A DNA stretch of 64,000 nt from Streptomyces sp. NBC_00376 (GTDB taxonomy: Bacteria; Actinomycetota; Actinomycetes; Streptomycetales; Streptomycetaceae): assembly GCF_036077095.1 (NCBI RefSeq), contig NZ_CP107960.1, positions 1,612,001 through 1,676,000 on the forward strand, given 5' to 3'. The notes under the pieces are model-generated. The model was not told the DNA's origin. It saw only the letters and a program-made list of their open reading frames with translations, and did not search any database. Position 1 is the stretch's first letter, and the number at the start of each line of letters is the position of its first letter. Of the stretch, positions 47,759 to 56,782 are shown in pieces. The position numbers and the translations under genes were made by a program.

Positions 47759-48439
47759 TCAGGCCGGTTCCGGCACCGTCAGGCGGCCGTCGTCCATCCG
47801 GACCGTGCGGTCCGCCTTGTCCAGATGGGCCAGGTCGTGCGTGACCAGCACCGTCGCCGTCGACCGCTCCCGGGTCAGCGTGACCAGCAGGTCCAGCACC
47901 GCCGCGCCCCGCTCGTGGTCGAGCGCGCTGGTCGGTTCGTCGACCAGCAGCACCGCCGGGTCGTTCATCAGGGCCCGTGCGATGTTGATCCGCTGCCGCT
48001 GGCCGCCCGACAGCTGGTGGGGCCTGCGTCCGGCCTGGTCGGCCAGGCCGACCGCGTCCAGCAGTTCCAGTGCCCGGCCGCGCGCCGCGCGCGCCTGACC
48101 GCCCGAGAGGTGGGTCATCACCTGGAGCTGCTCGGCCGCCGTGAGCGACGGCAGCAGATTGGGCTGCTGGAAGACGATGCCGATGCGCTCGCGCCGCAGC
48201 CGCGCCTGATCCGCGCGGCCGAGACCGGCGGTTTCGGTACCGGCGACGACCACCCGGCCGGTGTCCGGGGTGACCAGGGTCGCGGCCACCGCGAGCAGGC
48301 TGGACTTGCCGGAGCCGGACGGTCCCACGACCGCGGTGAGCGAACCCGCGGGCACGTCCAGCGAGATCCGGTCGAGAGCGGTGAGCCGGGTGTCGCCGTC
48401 GGGGTAGGTGAGGGTGACGTCGGCGAGGGTGAGGGTCAT
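47759..48439 (-). CDS. ABC transporter ATPase (LolD/MacB type)
   Basis: This ATPase (226 aa) pairs with the FtsX-like permease upstream. Motifs are Walker A GPSGSGKSS (about residue 39), signature [14 protein letters not shown], Walker B VLLVDEPTSALD and the switch VLVTHDL. A second LSGGQ-like string (THLSGGQARAARGRAL) lies about 35 residues earlier and is not the true signature. The ATG overlaps the permease stop by 4 nt. The system is divergent from a two-component system, as is common for envelope-stress or peptide-resistance ABC modules. Confidence 0.9.
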   Translation of the reverse strand: MTLTLADVTLTYPDGDTRLTALDRISLDVPAGSLTAVVGPSGSGKSSLLAVAATLVTPDTGRVVVAGTETAGLGRADQARLRRERIGIVFQQPNLLPSLTAAEQLQVMTHLSGGQARAARGRALELLDAVGLADQAGRRPHQLSGGQRQRINIARALMNDPAVLLVDEPTSALDHERGAAVLDLLVTLTRERSTATVLVTHDLAHLDKADRTVRMDDGRLTVPEPA

Positions 48440-49530
48440 CGGGCACTCCCGAGTGCGGTGAGCGGGTCGACGGCGGTGATCCGCCGGATGGACAGGGCCG
48501 CCCCGAGGGCACCGAGGACGATCATGATGGCCGCCGGGACCAGGACGGTCGCCGCGTCGAGGACGAACGGCACGGCCCCGCCGCTGATCAGGGCGCCGAT
48601 GCCGGAAGCGAGTGCGGTGCCCACGCCGGTCCCGATGGCGAGCATCACGACGGCCTGCCCGAGCGCGTCGCGCAGCAGGTACCGGGTGGAGGCGCCGAGC
48701 GCCTTGAGCACGGCGACGTCGCCGCTGCGCTGGATCGTCCAGACGGTGAAGAAGGCGCCGATGACCAGGGCGGAGATGGCGAAGAGGAAGCCGCGCATCA
48801 GCTGGAGCGAGCCGTTCTCGGCCTGGTAGGAGCCGATGGCGGTGAGGGAGTCGGCGAGGGTGAGGGTGCTGGTGCCGGCCGCCTTGTCGCCCGCGCCGAG
48901 ATCGGCGCCGCCGGTGGTGGTCAGGGCGATCACCGTGGCATGCCGTGCCCCGCTGTCGCCGTCGCCGCCGAACCGCTGCCAGTCGTCGAGCGAGGTCCAC
49001 ACGACCGGGGTGTGGCTGTACGAGGCGTCCCCCGCGACGGCCGCGACGGTGACCTCGGTGGAGCCGAGCCGCAGCCGGTCACCGGCCCCGGCCGCCAGGT
49101 CGTCGGCGGCCTGCTCGGACAGCACCACCTTCCCCGGGCCGACCCGGGCACCGCCGGTGGGCGCCAGGTCCCCGTCCGGCTGGACGCCGAACGCCGACAC
49201 CGCGGCCGTGCGCTCCCCCTGGCCGGCGACGGCGTTGAGGGTGCGGATGCCGAGCGGCTCCGCGCCGCTCACCCCGGGCCGCTCCGCCCAGCTCCGCCAG
49301 GCGCTCTCCTGGACGACCGAGTCGGTGAAGGACACCGACCGGTCTTCGGGCGGGGCGGCGAACGCGAGGTGGTCGGCGTTCAGCCCGGTGATGGCCGAGG
49401 TGTTCTCCCGGGCCAGACCGGCGGTGAGGCCGGACAACAGACCCACGAGCAGCGTGATCAGCACCACGACCGTGCCCATGAGCGCGAACCGGCCCTTGGC
49501 GAACCGGAGATCTCTCCATGCGACGAACAT
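48436..49530 (-). CDS. FtsX-like ABC permease
   Basis: This membrane protein (364 aa) has one N-terminal helix, a large extracytoplasmic domain (about residues 45-230) and three C-terminal helices, the MacB/FtsX topology. Segments include KGRFALMGTVVVLITLLVGL, SGDVAVLKALGASTRYLLRD and the final ITAVDPLTALGSAR. MacB-type systems use mechanical movement to handle lipoproteins, peptides or antibiotics in the envelope. It is divergent from the histidine kinase at 49641. Confidence 0.9.
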   Translation of the reverse strand: MFVAWRDLRFAKGRFALMGTVVVLITLLVGLLSGLTAGLARENTSAITGLNADHLAFAAPPEDRSVSFTDSVVQESAWRSWAERPGVSGAEPLGIRTLNAVAGQGERTAAVSAFGVQPDGDLAPTGGARVGPGKVVLSEQAADDLAAGAGDRLRLGSTEVTVAAVAGDASYSHTPVVWTSLDDWQRFGGDGDSGARHATVIALTTTGGADLGAGDKAAGTSTLTLADSLTAIGSYQAENGSLQLMRGFLFAISALVIGAFFTVWTIQRSGDVAVLKALGASTRYLLRDALGQAVVMLAIGTGVGTALASGIGALISGGAVPFVLDAATVLVPAAIMIVLGALGAALSIRRITAVDPLTALGSAR

Positions 49531-49587
49531 GCTCCAAGCCTCGGCCGCCGGACGCCCGGAAACATCGCCCGGCAGTGGGGCCCGACA

Positions 49588-49603
49588 TCAACCTTTCGAT
49601 TGA
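49588..49603. promoter_or_regulatory. Dyad TCAA-N8-TTGA in the ABC/two-component divergent gap
   Basis: TCAACCTTTCGATTGA is an imperfect dyad in the 110-bp gap between the FtsX permease and the kinase. It could bind the adjacent NarL-type regulator. The arms are short and the call is weak. Confidence 0.3.
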
Positions 49604-49640
49604 CCGGCACCCGGCACCCCCCGTCTAGGCTGGATGAATC

Positions 49641-50849
49641 ATGGATTCCCGCGCCCATCCCCCGGTCGCCGCCGCGCTGCGGCTGTGTCTGCACGCACTG
49701 CTGGTGGGGCTGCTCGCACTCGCGGCGGTACGGGCCGTCAGCGACGGCACCCGCGCCCCGGCGGTCGTCACGGTCAGCTGCCTGATGGCCGCCGTCTACG
49801 CGGCGGGCGCGCTCGCCCCCGCCGTACAGCCCGGCACCCGCGCGGGTGCGCTGTGGCTGGCGGCGCTGGGCGTCGTGTGGCTGGCGCTGCTCGTCCTGTC
49901 GCCGGAGGCCCTGTGGGTGGCCTTCCCGCTCTACTTCCTGCAGCTGCATCTGCTGCCGACCCGCTGGGCCCTGCCGGCCGTCGTGGTCACCGCCGCCGCC
50001 GCCATCGCCTGTTTCGTGCTGCACGGCGAGCCCATCACACCGGGCACCTTCATCGGGCCGGTGCTCGGGGCGGCCGTCGCGGTCGCCACGGTCCTCGGGT
50101 ACGAGGCGCTGTTCCGGGAGAGCGAGCGACGCCGGGAGCTCATCGAGGAGCTGATGTCGACCCGGGCGGAGCTGGCCGAGGCGGAACGCACCGCCGGCAC
50201 ACTCGCCGAGCGCGAGCGGCTGGCCCGCGAGATCCACGACACCCTCGCCCAGGGCCTGTCCAGCATCCAGCTGCTGCTGCGCGCCGCCGAACGCACCCTG
50301 GCCGCCGACGCCCCCGCCACCGCGCATGTCCGCCGGGCCCGGGAGGCCGCCCAGGACAACCTGGCCGAGGCCCGCCGCTTCGTCCGCGCCCTGTCGCCGC
50401 CGGACCTGGAGAACGGCTCCCTGGCGGCCGCCCTGGAACGCCTCTCGTCCCGCACCACCGGCCCCGGCCTCACCGTGCAGTTCGCGGTGAGCGGCACGCC
50501 GGTGGAGCTGCCCACTCCGTACGAGGTGGCGCTGCTGCGTACCGCCCAGTCGGCGCTGGCCAACACGGTTCAGCACGCCGGGGCCGGGCGTGCGGAGATC
50601 ACCCTCAGCTTCATGGACACCTCGGTGTCGCTGGACGTCGTCGACGACGGCCGGGGGTTCACCCCGGGGCTCGGCCCGGTCGTCGCGGACCGGGACACCG
50701 GGGGCTTCGGACTGCCCGCGATGCGTGCGCGGGCCCGTTCGCTGGGCGGCACGCTCAGTGTCGAGTCGGCCCCCGGTCAGGGCACGGCCGTCGCCCTGAC
50801 CCTTCCGCTCCCGATCCCCGACGGCCGCCCAGGACAGGACACCGCATGA
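49641..50849 (+). CDS. Sensor histidine kinase (HisKA_3 type)
   Basis: This membrane sensor (402 aa) has about five N-terminal helices, a short coiled linker ([20 protein letters not shown]), the phospho-acceptor in [16 protein letters not shown] (about residue 195), and the ATPase region with [12 protein letters not shown] and [12 protein letters not shown]. Its stop overlaps the regulator start by 4 nt. Divergent from the ABC/FtsX module, which is its likely target. Confidence 0.92.
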   Translation: MDSRAHPPVAAALRLCLHALLVGLLALAAVRAVSDGTRAPAVVTVSCLMAAVYAAGALAPAVQPGTRAGALWLAALGVVWLALLVLSPEALWVAFPLYFLQLHLLPTRWALPAVVVTAAAAIACFVLHGEPITPGTFIGPVLGAAVAVATVLGYEALFRESERRRELIEELMSTRAELAEAERTAGTLAERERLAREIHDTLAQGLSSIQLLLRAAERTLAADAPATAHVRRAREAAQDNLAEARRFVRALSPPDLENGSLAAALERLSSRTTGPGLTVQFAVSGTPVELPTPYEVALLRTAQSALANTVQHAGAGRAEITLSFMDTSVSLDVVDDGRGFTPGLGPVVADRDTGGFGLPAMRARARSLGGTLSVESAPGQGTAVALTLPLPIPDGRPGQDTA

Positions 50850-51490
50850 CCACCCCCGCCGACACCCCCATCAGGCTGCTGCTCGCCGACGACCACCCGG
50901 TGGTGCGGGCGGGGCTGCGCGCCGTGCTCGACTCCGAACCCGGTTTCCGGGTGGTCGCCGAGGCGGCCACGGCCGAGCGGGCCGTGGAACTCGCCGCGAC
51001 CGGTGAGTTCGACGTCGTCCTCATGGATCTCCAGTTCGGGGCGGGCATGCACGGCTCACAGGCCACCGCGGCCATCACGGCGCAGCCGGACGCGCCCCGC
51101 GTCCTGATCCTCACCACGTACGACTCGGACGCCGACATCCTGGCCGCGGTCGAGGCGGGCGCCGCCGGCTATCTGCTGAAGGACGCCCCGCCGGAGGAGC
51201 TGGCGGCGGCGGTACGCACCGCGGCGGCGGGCCGCTCGGCGCTGGCACCGGCCGTCGCCCACCGTCTGATGGACCGTATGCGGACCCCCGCGGAGGCCCT
51301 CACCAAGCGCGAGCTGGAGGTCCTCCAACTGGTCGGCGAGGGGCTGTCGAACCTGCAGATCAGCAAGCGGCTCTTCCTCAGCCAGGCGACGGTGAAGTCC
51401 CACCTGGTGCACATCTACGCCAAGCTCGGCGTGGACTCCCGCACCTCGGCGGTCGCGGCGGCGACGGCCCGCAGGCTCATCCGCCGCTGA
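50846..51490 (+). CDS. NarL/LuxR-family response regulator
   Basis: This regulator (214 aa) has a receiver domain with DDH at residues 15-17, phospho-acceptor Asp61 in [13 protein letters not shown] and YLLKDAPP, then a LuxR helix-turn-helix ([40 protein letters not shown]). It is translationally coupled to the kinase by ATGA and probably controls the divergent ABC module. Confidence 0.92.
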   Translation: MTTPADTPIRLLLADDHPVVRAGLRAVLDSEPGFRVVAEAATAERAVELAATGEFDVVLMDLQFGAGMHGSQATAAITAQPDAPRVLILTTYDSDADILAAVEAGAAGYLLKDAPPEELAAAVRTAAAGRSALAPAVAHRLMDRMRTPAEALTKRELEVLQLVGEGLSNLQISKRLFLSQATVKSHLVHIYAKLGVDSRTSAVAAATARRLIRR

Positions 51491-51517
51491 CCGCGCCGCC
51501 CGCCGTCCTGTCGCCGG

Positions 51518-51829
51518 TCAGCCGCGCGGCGGCTCGCCGAAGAGATCGACGGCGACCCGTACGTCCCTGAGCGCGGAGGCCAGCGCGCTCACCGAGCCGA
51601 TCGCCCCCGCGATCAGCAGCAGCGAACGGCGCAGCCGCGGAATCTCGGGCACTCCGCCCGTCGCCATCGCGTCCAGGGCGGCCAGCTCCTCCTCGGCGAT
51701 CCCCCGGTCCGGGAATTCGCGCGGATGCCCCGCCAGCTCACGGCGGAGCCGGGAGACGGCCGTGCGCAGCTCGCTCACCCTCGGATCCTCGCCGCTGCCG
51801 GTCACCCGCGTCTGCCCCACGCTTCGCAA
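51518..51829 (-). CDS. Small conserved Streptomyces protein (DUF5955-like)
   Basis: This protein of about 103 aa is of unknown function. It is largely helical (VSELRTAVSRLRRELAGHPR, AEEELAALDAMATGGVPEIP) with a hydrophobic C-terminal segment LLLIAGAIGSVSALASAL that may contact the membrane. The TTG at 51829 (MRSVGQ) is chosen because GGGGGAG lies at suitable spacing; an ATG at 51892 gives 124 aa. It is convergent with the response regulator gene and resembles a protein family common in streptomycetes. Confidence 0.6.
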   Translation of the reverse strand: MRSVGQTRVTGSGEDPRVSELRTAVSRLRRELAGHPREFPDRGIAEEELAALDAMATGGVPEIPRLRRSLLLIAGAIGSVSALASALRDVRVAVDLFGEPPRG

Positions 51830-52032
51830 CAAAGCACTCCCCCTCGCACATCCTTGTGCCAGTGTTCCGACCGGTCCCCACACCTTGGTCAAGTGTCCGG
51901 GCGTGCGCGCAAGTTAACGCCATGACAGGTATCGGGCGCCACTCCGCGGACAGAATTCGGGGTGTCCCGTATGGGTGATCCGCGCGTCACGCGGTGGACG
52001 CCGTCGCCGTCCGCACCCGCCTCCGCTTGCTT

Positions 52033-52075
52033 GCGCGAAGGGTGCGCGACGGGTGCGCGACGGGGCACGAAGGGT
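52033..52075. repeat. Four tandem 11-bp repeats upstream of the MocA-like gene
   Basis: Units GCGCGAAGGGT, GCGCGACGGGT, GCGCGACGGG and GCACGAAGGGT follow each other, about one per helical turn, ending 23 nt before the MocA-like start. The spacing would place a bound protein on one face of the helix. Confidence 0.55.
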
Positions 52076-52098
52076 GCATATACGGGGCGCGTCGGTGT

Positions 52099-52716
52099 AT
52101 GCCAGACCGCATGACTGCGACAACACCAGCCCCGAAGGTCGCCGGACTGCTGCTCGCCGCGGGCGGCGGGCGACGGCTCGGCGGGCGGCCCAAGGCCCTG
52201 CTCGAACACCATGGCCGGCCACTGGTCGAGCACGCGGTGCGGATGCTGCGGGACGGCGGCTGCGGCCCCGTCCAGGTGGTCCTCGGCGCGGCGGCCGAGC
52301 GGGTGCGGGAGCGGGCCGACCTCACCGGCTGCGCGGTGACCGTCAACCCCGGATGGGCCGAGGGCATGGGCTCCTCGCTGCGGGCGGGGCTCGGGGCGCT
52401 GGCCGCCACGGGGGCGGACGCGGCGCTCGTCCTCCTGGTCGACCAGCCGGGGATCGGCGCGGACGCGGTGGCCCGGGTGCGCGCGGCGTACCGCTCCCGG
52501 ACGGGGATCGCGGCCGCCGCGTACGGCGGGGAGCGCGGCCATCCGGTGCTGTTCGGGGCGGACCTGTGGGCGGAGATCGCGGCGGGGGCGGTGGGCGACC
52601 AGGGCGCTCGGGCGTATCTGCGGGCGCACCGCGATGCGATCACGCTCGTCGAGTGTTCCGATGTGGCTCAGGCGTACGACATCGACACGGTGGAGGACCT
52701 GAAACACCTCGGGTGA
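52099..52716 (+). CDS. MocA/MobA-like nucleotidyltransferase
   Basis: This NTP-transferase (205 aa) is like molybdenum-cofactor cytidylyltransferase. The nucleotide loop is LAAGGGRRLGGRPKALL near residue 18; VDQPGI and GHPVLF are further family motifs. MocA enzymes mature the cofactor of xanthine dehydrogenase, which makes urate on the way to allantoin, so the place between the allantoin genes and malate synthase is suggestive. No ribosome binding site is visible at ATG 52099 or the alternative 52111; TATACG upstream could be a -10 box. Substrate preference is inferred. Confidence 0.82.
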   Translation: MPDRMTATTPAPKVAGLLLAAGGGRRLGGRPKALLEHHGRPLVEHAVRMLRDGGCGPVQVVLGAAAERVRERADLTGCAVTVNPGWAEGMGSSLRAGLGALAATGADAALVLLVDQPGIGADAVARVRAAYRSRTGIAAAAYGGERGHPVLFGADLWAEIAAGAVGDQGARAYLRAHRDAITLVECSDVAQAYDIDTVEDLKHLG

Positions 52717-52774
52717 CCGGACTGGCACGCTGCGCCAGCATCGGGGCAGTTCTGTCGACCCGGAGAATCTCGAT

Positions 52775-52791
52775 ATCAACAAACCATTGAA
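52775..52791. promoter_or_regulatory. AllR-type operator upstream of malate synthase
   Basis: ATCAACAAACCATTGAA keeps the same geometry as the allB dyad (6-nt arms, 5-nt spacer) and 13 of 17 positions. It lies 160 nt upstream of aceB, in the AT-rich part of a 234-bp gap. Confidence 0.6.
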
Positions 52792-52950
52792 CTTCCACCA
52801 TGAGGAAACTACTATCCACTGGTCAGAAGCCCTCTGCACCTCGGACGGCTTCCACGCCCGTATCCCGGAGCCCTGGCACGCCGTGCCATTTCAGGCGACC
52901 CGGCGGCCGTGAGACGCCGCCCGCACCGCCCGCTGAAGGAGTGACAGCTC

Positions 52951-54570
52951 ATGTCCGCACCAGCGCCGTCCCCGCTGGCCATCGTCGATGCCGAGCCCCT
53001 GCCCCGGCAGGAAGAGGTCCTGACCGACGCGGCCCTCGCGTTCGTGGCCGAGCTGCACCGGCAGTTCACGCCCCGCCGCGACGAGCTGCTCGTCCGCCGC
53101 GGCGAGCGCCGCGCCGAGATCGCCCGCACCTCCACGCTGGACTTCCTGCCCGAGACGGCGGCGATCCGCGCGGACGATTCCTGGAAGGTCGCCCCGGCCC
53201 CGGCCGCGCTGAACGACCGCCGGGTGGAGATCACCGGTCCGACCGACCGCAAGATGACCATCAACGCCCTGAACTCGGGCGCGAAGGTCTGGCTCGCCGA
53301 CTTCGAGGACGCGTCCGCCCCCACGTGGGAGAACGTTGTCCTCGGCCAGCTCAACCTGATCGACGCGTACACCCGCGCCATCGACTTCACGGACCCGAAG
53401 TCCGGCAAGTCGTACGCCCTCAAGCCCGCCGACGAGCTCGCCACCGTCGTCATGCGCCCCCGCGGCTGGCACCTGAACGAGCGCCACCTCCAGCTCGACG
53501 GCACCCCGGTGCCCGGCGCGCTGGTCGACTTCGGCCTCTACTTCTTCCACAACGCCCAGCGCCTCATCGACCTCGGCAAGGGCCCGTTCTTCTACCTCCC
53601 GAAGACGGAGTCGCACCTGGAGGCCCGCCTCTGGAACGACATCTTCGTCTTCGCCCAGGACTACGTCGGCATCCCGCAGGGCACCGTCCGCGCGACCGTC
53701 CTGATCGAGACGATCACCGCCGCGTACGAGATGGAGGAGATCCTCTACGAGCTCCGCGACCACGCCGCCGGGCTGAACGCGGGACGCTGGGACTACCTCT
53801 TCTCCATCGTCAAGAACTTCCGCGACGGCGGCTCCAAGTTCGTCCTGCCGGACCGCAACGCGGTGACGATGACCGCGCCGTTCATGCGCGCGTACACCGA
53901 ACTCCTCGTCCGCACCTGCCACAAGCGCGGCGCGCACGCCATCGGTGGCATGGCCGCCTTCATCCCGTCCCGCCGCGACGCCGAGGTGAACAAGGTCGCG
54001 TTCGAGAAGGTCAAGGCCGACAAGGACCGCGAGGCGAACGACGGCTTCGACGGCTCCTGGGTCGCCCACCCGGACCTGGTCCCGATCGCCATGGCGTCCT
54101 TCGACGCGGTCCTCGGCGAGAAGCCGAACCAGAAGGAGCGCCTGCGCGAGGACGTCGCGGTGGCCGCCGGTGACCTGATCGCCATCGACACCCTGGACGC
54201 CAAGCCCACCTACGAGGGGCTGCGCAACGCCGTCGCGGTCGGCATCCGCTACATCGAGGCCTGGCTGCGCGGCATGGGCGCGGTCGCCATCTTCAACCTG
54301 ATGGAGGACGCCGCCACCGCGGAGATCTCCCGCTCGCAGATCTGGCAGTGGATCAACGCGGACGTGGTCTTCGAGAACGGCGAGCACGCCACGGCGGAGC
54401 TGGCCCGCAAGGTCGCGGCCGAGGAACTGGCCGCGATCCGGGCGGAGATCGGCGAGGAGGCGTTCGCATCCGGCAAGTGGCAGCAGGCGCACGACCTGCT
54501 GCTCCAGGTCTCCCTGGACCAGGACTACGCGGACTTCCTGACGCTGCCGGCGTACGAGCAGTTGGGCTGA
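52951..54570 (+). CDS. aceB: Malate synthase A
   Basis: This enzyme (539 aa) condenses glyoxylate with acetyl-CoA to malate. The malate-synthase signature RDHAAGLNAGRWDYLF is visible near residue 270; RPRGWHLNERH carries the catalytic Arg, and IETITAAYEMEEIL and NLMEDAATAEISRSQIWQW are further conserved blocks. GAAGGAG precedes the ATG. Glyoxylate from allantoin breakdown is a natural substrate; no isocitrate lyase is adjacent. It ends before a hairpin and is convergent with the BREX helicase. Confidence 0.97.
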   Translation: MSAPAPSPLAIVDAEPLPRQEEVLTDAALAFVAELHRQFTPRRDELLVRRGERRAEIARTSTLDFLPETAAIRADDSWKVAPAPAALNDRRVEITGPTDRKMTINALNSGAKVWLADFEDASAPTWENVVLGQLNLIDAYTRAIDFTDPKSGKSYALKPADELATVVMRPRGWHLNERHLQLDGTPVPGALVDFGLYFFHNAQRLIDLGKGPFFYLPKTESHLEARLWNDIFVFAQDYVGIPQGTVRATVLIETITAAYEMEEILYELRDHAAGLNAGRWDYLFSIVKNFRDGGSKFVLPDRNAVTMTAPFMRAYTELLVRTCHKRGAHAIGGMAAFIPSRRDAEVNKVAFEKVKADKDREANDGFDGSWVAHPDLVPIAMASFDAVLGEKPNQKERLREDVAVAAGDLIAIDTLDAKPTYEGLRNAVAVGIRYIEAWLRGMGAVAIFNLMEDAATAEISRSQIWQWINADVVFENGEHATAELARKVAAEELAAIRAEIGEEAFASGKWQQAHDLLLQVSLDQDYADFLTLPAYEQLG

Positions 54571-54587
54571 CACCTCTCGCGTACGCG

Positions 54588-54621
54588 ACCGCCCCCCGGT
54601 GCCGACGGCACGGGGGGCGGT
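54588..54621. terminator. Bidirectional hairpin between aceB and brxHI
   Basis: The stem pairs ACCGCCCCCCGGTGCC (54588-54603) with GGCACGGGGGGCGGT (54607-54621), one bulged G and a 3-nt loop. It marks the border between core metabolism and the defence locus. Confidence 0.8.
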
Positions 54622-54655
54622 GCCATATCGCGATGAACTCGAAGTCAGAAAGGCG

Positions 54656-56782
54656 TCAGGAAGGGGGCAGGGTGACAAATCTGACCGGCGCTTCCAGGAC
54701 GGCCTGTGCACCCTCGAGGTCGGCAAACCTCGTCGCCAGAGTCGCCTGCGCAAGGCGAGGCGGAAGCGCCTCACCGAACTTCAGCCCCTTTACGGCCCGC
54801 TGGTCGACGTCGGGCAGACAGAGCTGGTCCGACACATCGGCCACAGCCTGCTTCCAGCGCTGCCGGTCTACATCCTCCCGAAGCCGAATCCAGCAGTCGT
54901 TCACCCGCTGGGCGGGCGCAACAACGGTGCCGAGCGTCGCCGCGAGCGTGGCGTTCGCTCGGTGACCTGCCCAGGTCCACCAGCGGACCTGCCCGCCGGA
55001 AGTGCGAGTGATGAGTGTGCCGCCCGGGTGCACAACATCCATGAAGTGGTCCCGCGCCTCAGCGAGCGCCGTGACCGCACGCTTCGAGAGGGCTACGTCC
55101 GGGTCAACCCCCAGCAGGACCTCACGCATGGCTCGCATCAGTTCGAAAGAAGTGGCACGTTCGAAGCCAAGACCGCTCCACTTGGCTTTCCCTCCGCTGT
55201 CGGTCGGCTCGACGAAGCAGCGTTTGCGATGCCAGTCGATGTACGTCACGAGCCAGCTCCGACCTGCGAGGAGCAGCTTGCGCGGCCCAAAGATCTCCTC
55301 GGTGAGCAGATCGGGATCGGTTCTGCCGATCTCACTGCGCCCCTGCAGCACGGTGAACTGGGGAGGTGAGGTAAAGACGGCCGTGAGATTCATGAAGTGC
55401 CGGTGCCCGAAGCGTCGTTCCGCCTCAGGACCGATGAAGAGCATGCCGCCGTCCTGGTCCAGGTATCCCTCTTCCACGAGATGGCGCACGATCGGCTCGG
55501 CCGGCTGCCCGAAGGGACCGAAGCCGTTCCACCACTCCTGCCACAGCTTGTCGCCCACCTGGTGTTCCTGGAGACACAGAGCAAGGAGCTGTTGAGCCAC
55601 GATGTGGCGGGGCTCCGGGGGCGCGACGACAGGCTCGACCCAACCCCGTTTCCACTGGAGCAACAGAGCCGCTGCGGCGAGAAGTCCATCCTCGGTGAGC
55701 GCGAGAAACAGACAGTTGCGCCTGGTCCCCGCCCGGCGGCCGGTACGTCCGAGACGCTGCAGGAAGGATGCCACCGTCATGGGGGCATCGAGCTGAATCA
55801 CTCGGTCCAGGTCGCCCACGTCGATGCCGAGTTCCAGCGTGCTGGTCGAAACGATGACGCAGTCGCGCGCGTCGGCGAATGCCTGCTCCGCACGGCGTCG
55901 CTCGTCAACCGACAGAGAGGCGTGCGACAGAAACGTGGTCACGCCTCTCAGGCGGAGCTTTTCGCCCAGCTCTTCGACCAGGCGGCGCGATTCGCAGAAC
56001 ACGAGGCGCTTCTCACCCCGATGGAGTGCCGCTATCACAGTCGCCGCGTTCTCGACCGAACCGACGTAATCAAGTTCGATGTCACCCGGCACCGCATGTG
56101 CACCCTGCTGTCGCGGCTCGTCGAGATGCGGTGCGACCACACGAGCCGAACGGCGGCCCGCAGCCGAACCCTGGAGCCAGTGGAGCAGCTCGGCAGGATT
56201 GCCAACGGTCGCGGAGAGCCCAATGCGTTGCACGGGGCGGCCTACTGTCTTCTGAAGCCTCTCCAGCACTGCCAGCAGGTGCCACCCGCGGTCGTCGCCG
56301 GCGAACGCATGGACTTCGTCCACGACGATCGCCTGCAGACCCGAGAAGAATGCTCTGTGATCGACGTTGGCACTGACCAGCATCGCCTCGAGAGATTCCG
56401 GTGTGGTGAGCAGCACGTCCGGCCGGTCGGCCAGGATCCTCTTTCGCCGCCCGGCGGTCACGTCCCCGTGCCAGAGAGCCGCAGTACGCCCGAGCCAGCC
56501 GGTATACGTCTCGAGCCGTGGTAGCAAATTGTTGAGCAGGGCCTTGAGGGGACACACGTACAACACCGACGTCCCCGACCAGCGTTCCGCCGTCATTCTC
56601 GACAACAGAGGAAAACTGGCCGCCTCGGTCTTTCCCCCCGCTGTGGGAGCCAGCAGAATGGTGTCCTCCCCGGCCATGACAGGCCCGATCGACTCCTCCT
56701 GCAGGGGGCGCAGTCCGCGCCACCCGAGGGAGTTGACGATGTGGTGCACCAGGACCGGATCCAGATCATCGAGGGGGCTCAC
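54656..56782 (-). CDS. brxHI: BREX type 2 Lhr-like helicase BrxHI
   Basis: This superfamily 2 helicase (708 aa) shows Walker A APTAGGKTE (about residue 45), the DEVH box VVDEVHAF, LSATVGN (motif III) and QRLGRTGRRAG (motif VI). The C-terminal 300 residues are Lhr-like but shorter than in full Lhr proteins. It overlaps brxD by 4 nt (ATGA) and is the last gene of the operon before malate synthase. In type 2 BREX systems a helicase of this kind closes the operon; its exact task in defence is unresolved. Confidence 0.9.
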   Translation of the reverse strand: MSPLDDLDPVLVHHIVNSLGWRGLRPLQEESIGPVMAGEDTILLAPTAGGKTEAASFPLLSRMTAERWSGTSVLYVCPLKALLNNLLPRLETYTGWLGRTAALWHGDVTAGRRKRILADRPDVLLTTPESLEAMLVSANVDHRAFFSGLQAIVVDEVHAFAGDDRGWHLLAVLERLQKTVGRPVQRIGLSATVGNPAELLHWLQGSAAGRRSARVVAPHLDEPRQQGAHAVPGDIELDYVGSVENAATVIAALHRGEKRLVFCESRRLVEELGEKLRLRGVTTFLSHASLSVDERRRAEQAFADARDCVIVSTSTLELGIDVGDLDRVIQLDAPMTVASFLQRLGRTGRRAGTRRNCLFLALTEDGLLAAAALLLQWKRGWVEPVVAPPEPRHIVAQQLLALCLQEHQVGDKLWQEWWNGFGPFGQPAEPIVRHLVEEGYLDQDGGMLFIGPEAERRFGHRHFMNLTAVFTSPPQFTVLQGRSEIGRTDPDLLTEEIFGPRKLLLAGRSWLVTYIDWHRKRCFVEPTDSGGKAKWSGLGFERATSFELMRAMREVLLGVDPDVALSKRAVTALAEARDHFMDVVHPGGTLITRTSGGQVRWWTWAGHRANATLAATLGTVVAPAQRVNDCWIRLREDVDRQRWKQAVADVSDQLCLPDVDQRAVKGLKFGEALPPRLAQATLATRFADLEGAQAVLEAPVRFVTLPPS

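Noticed and set aside
47950..48130. Two LSGGQ-like strings in the FtsX-partner ATPase as evidence for a fused double cassette
   Set aside because: The protein is only 226 residues with one Walker A and one Walker B; the first string is a chance match before the true signature.
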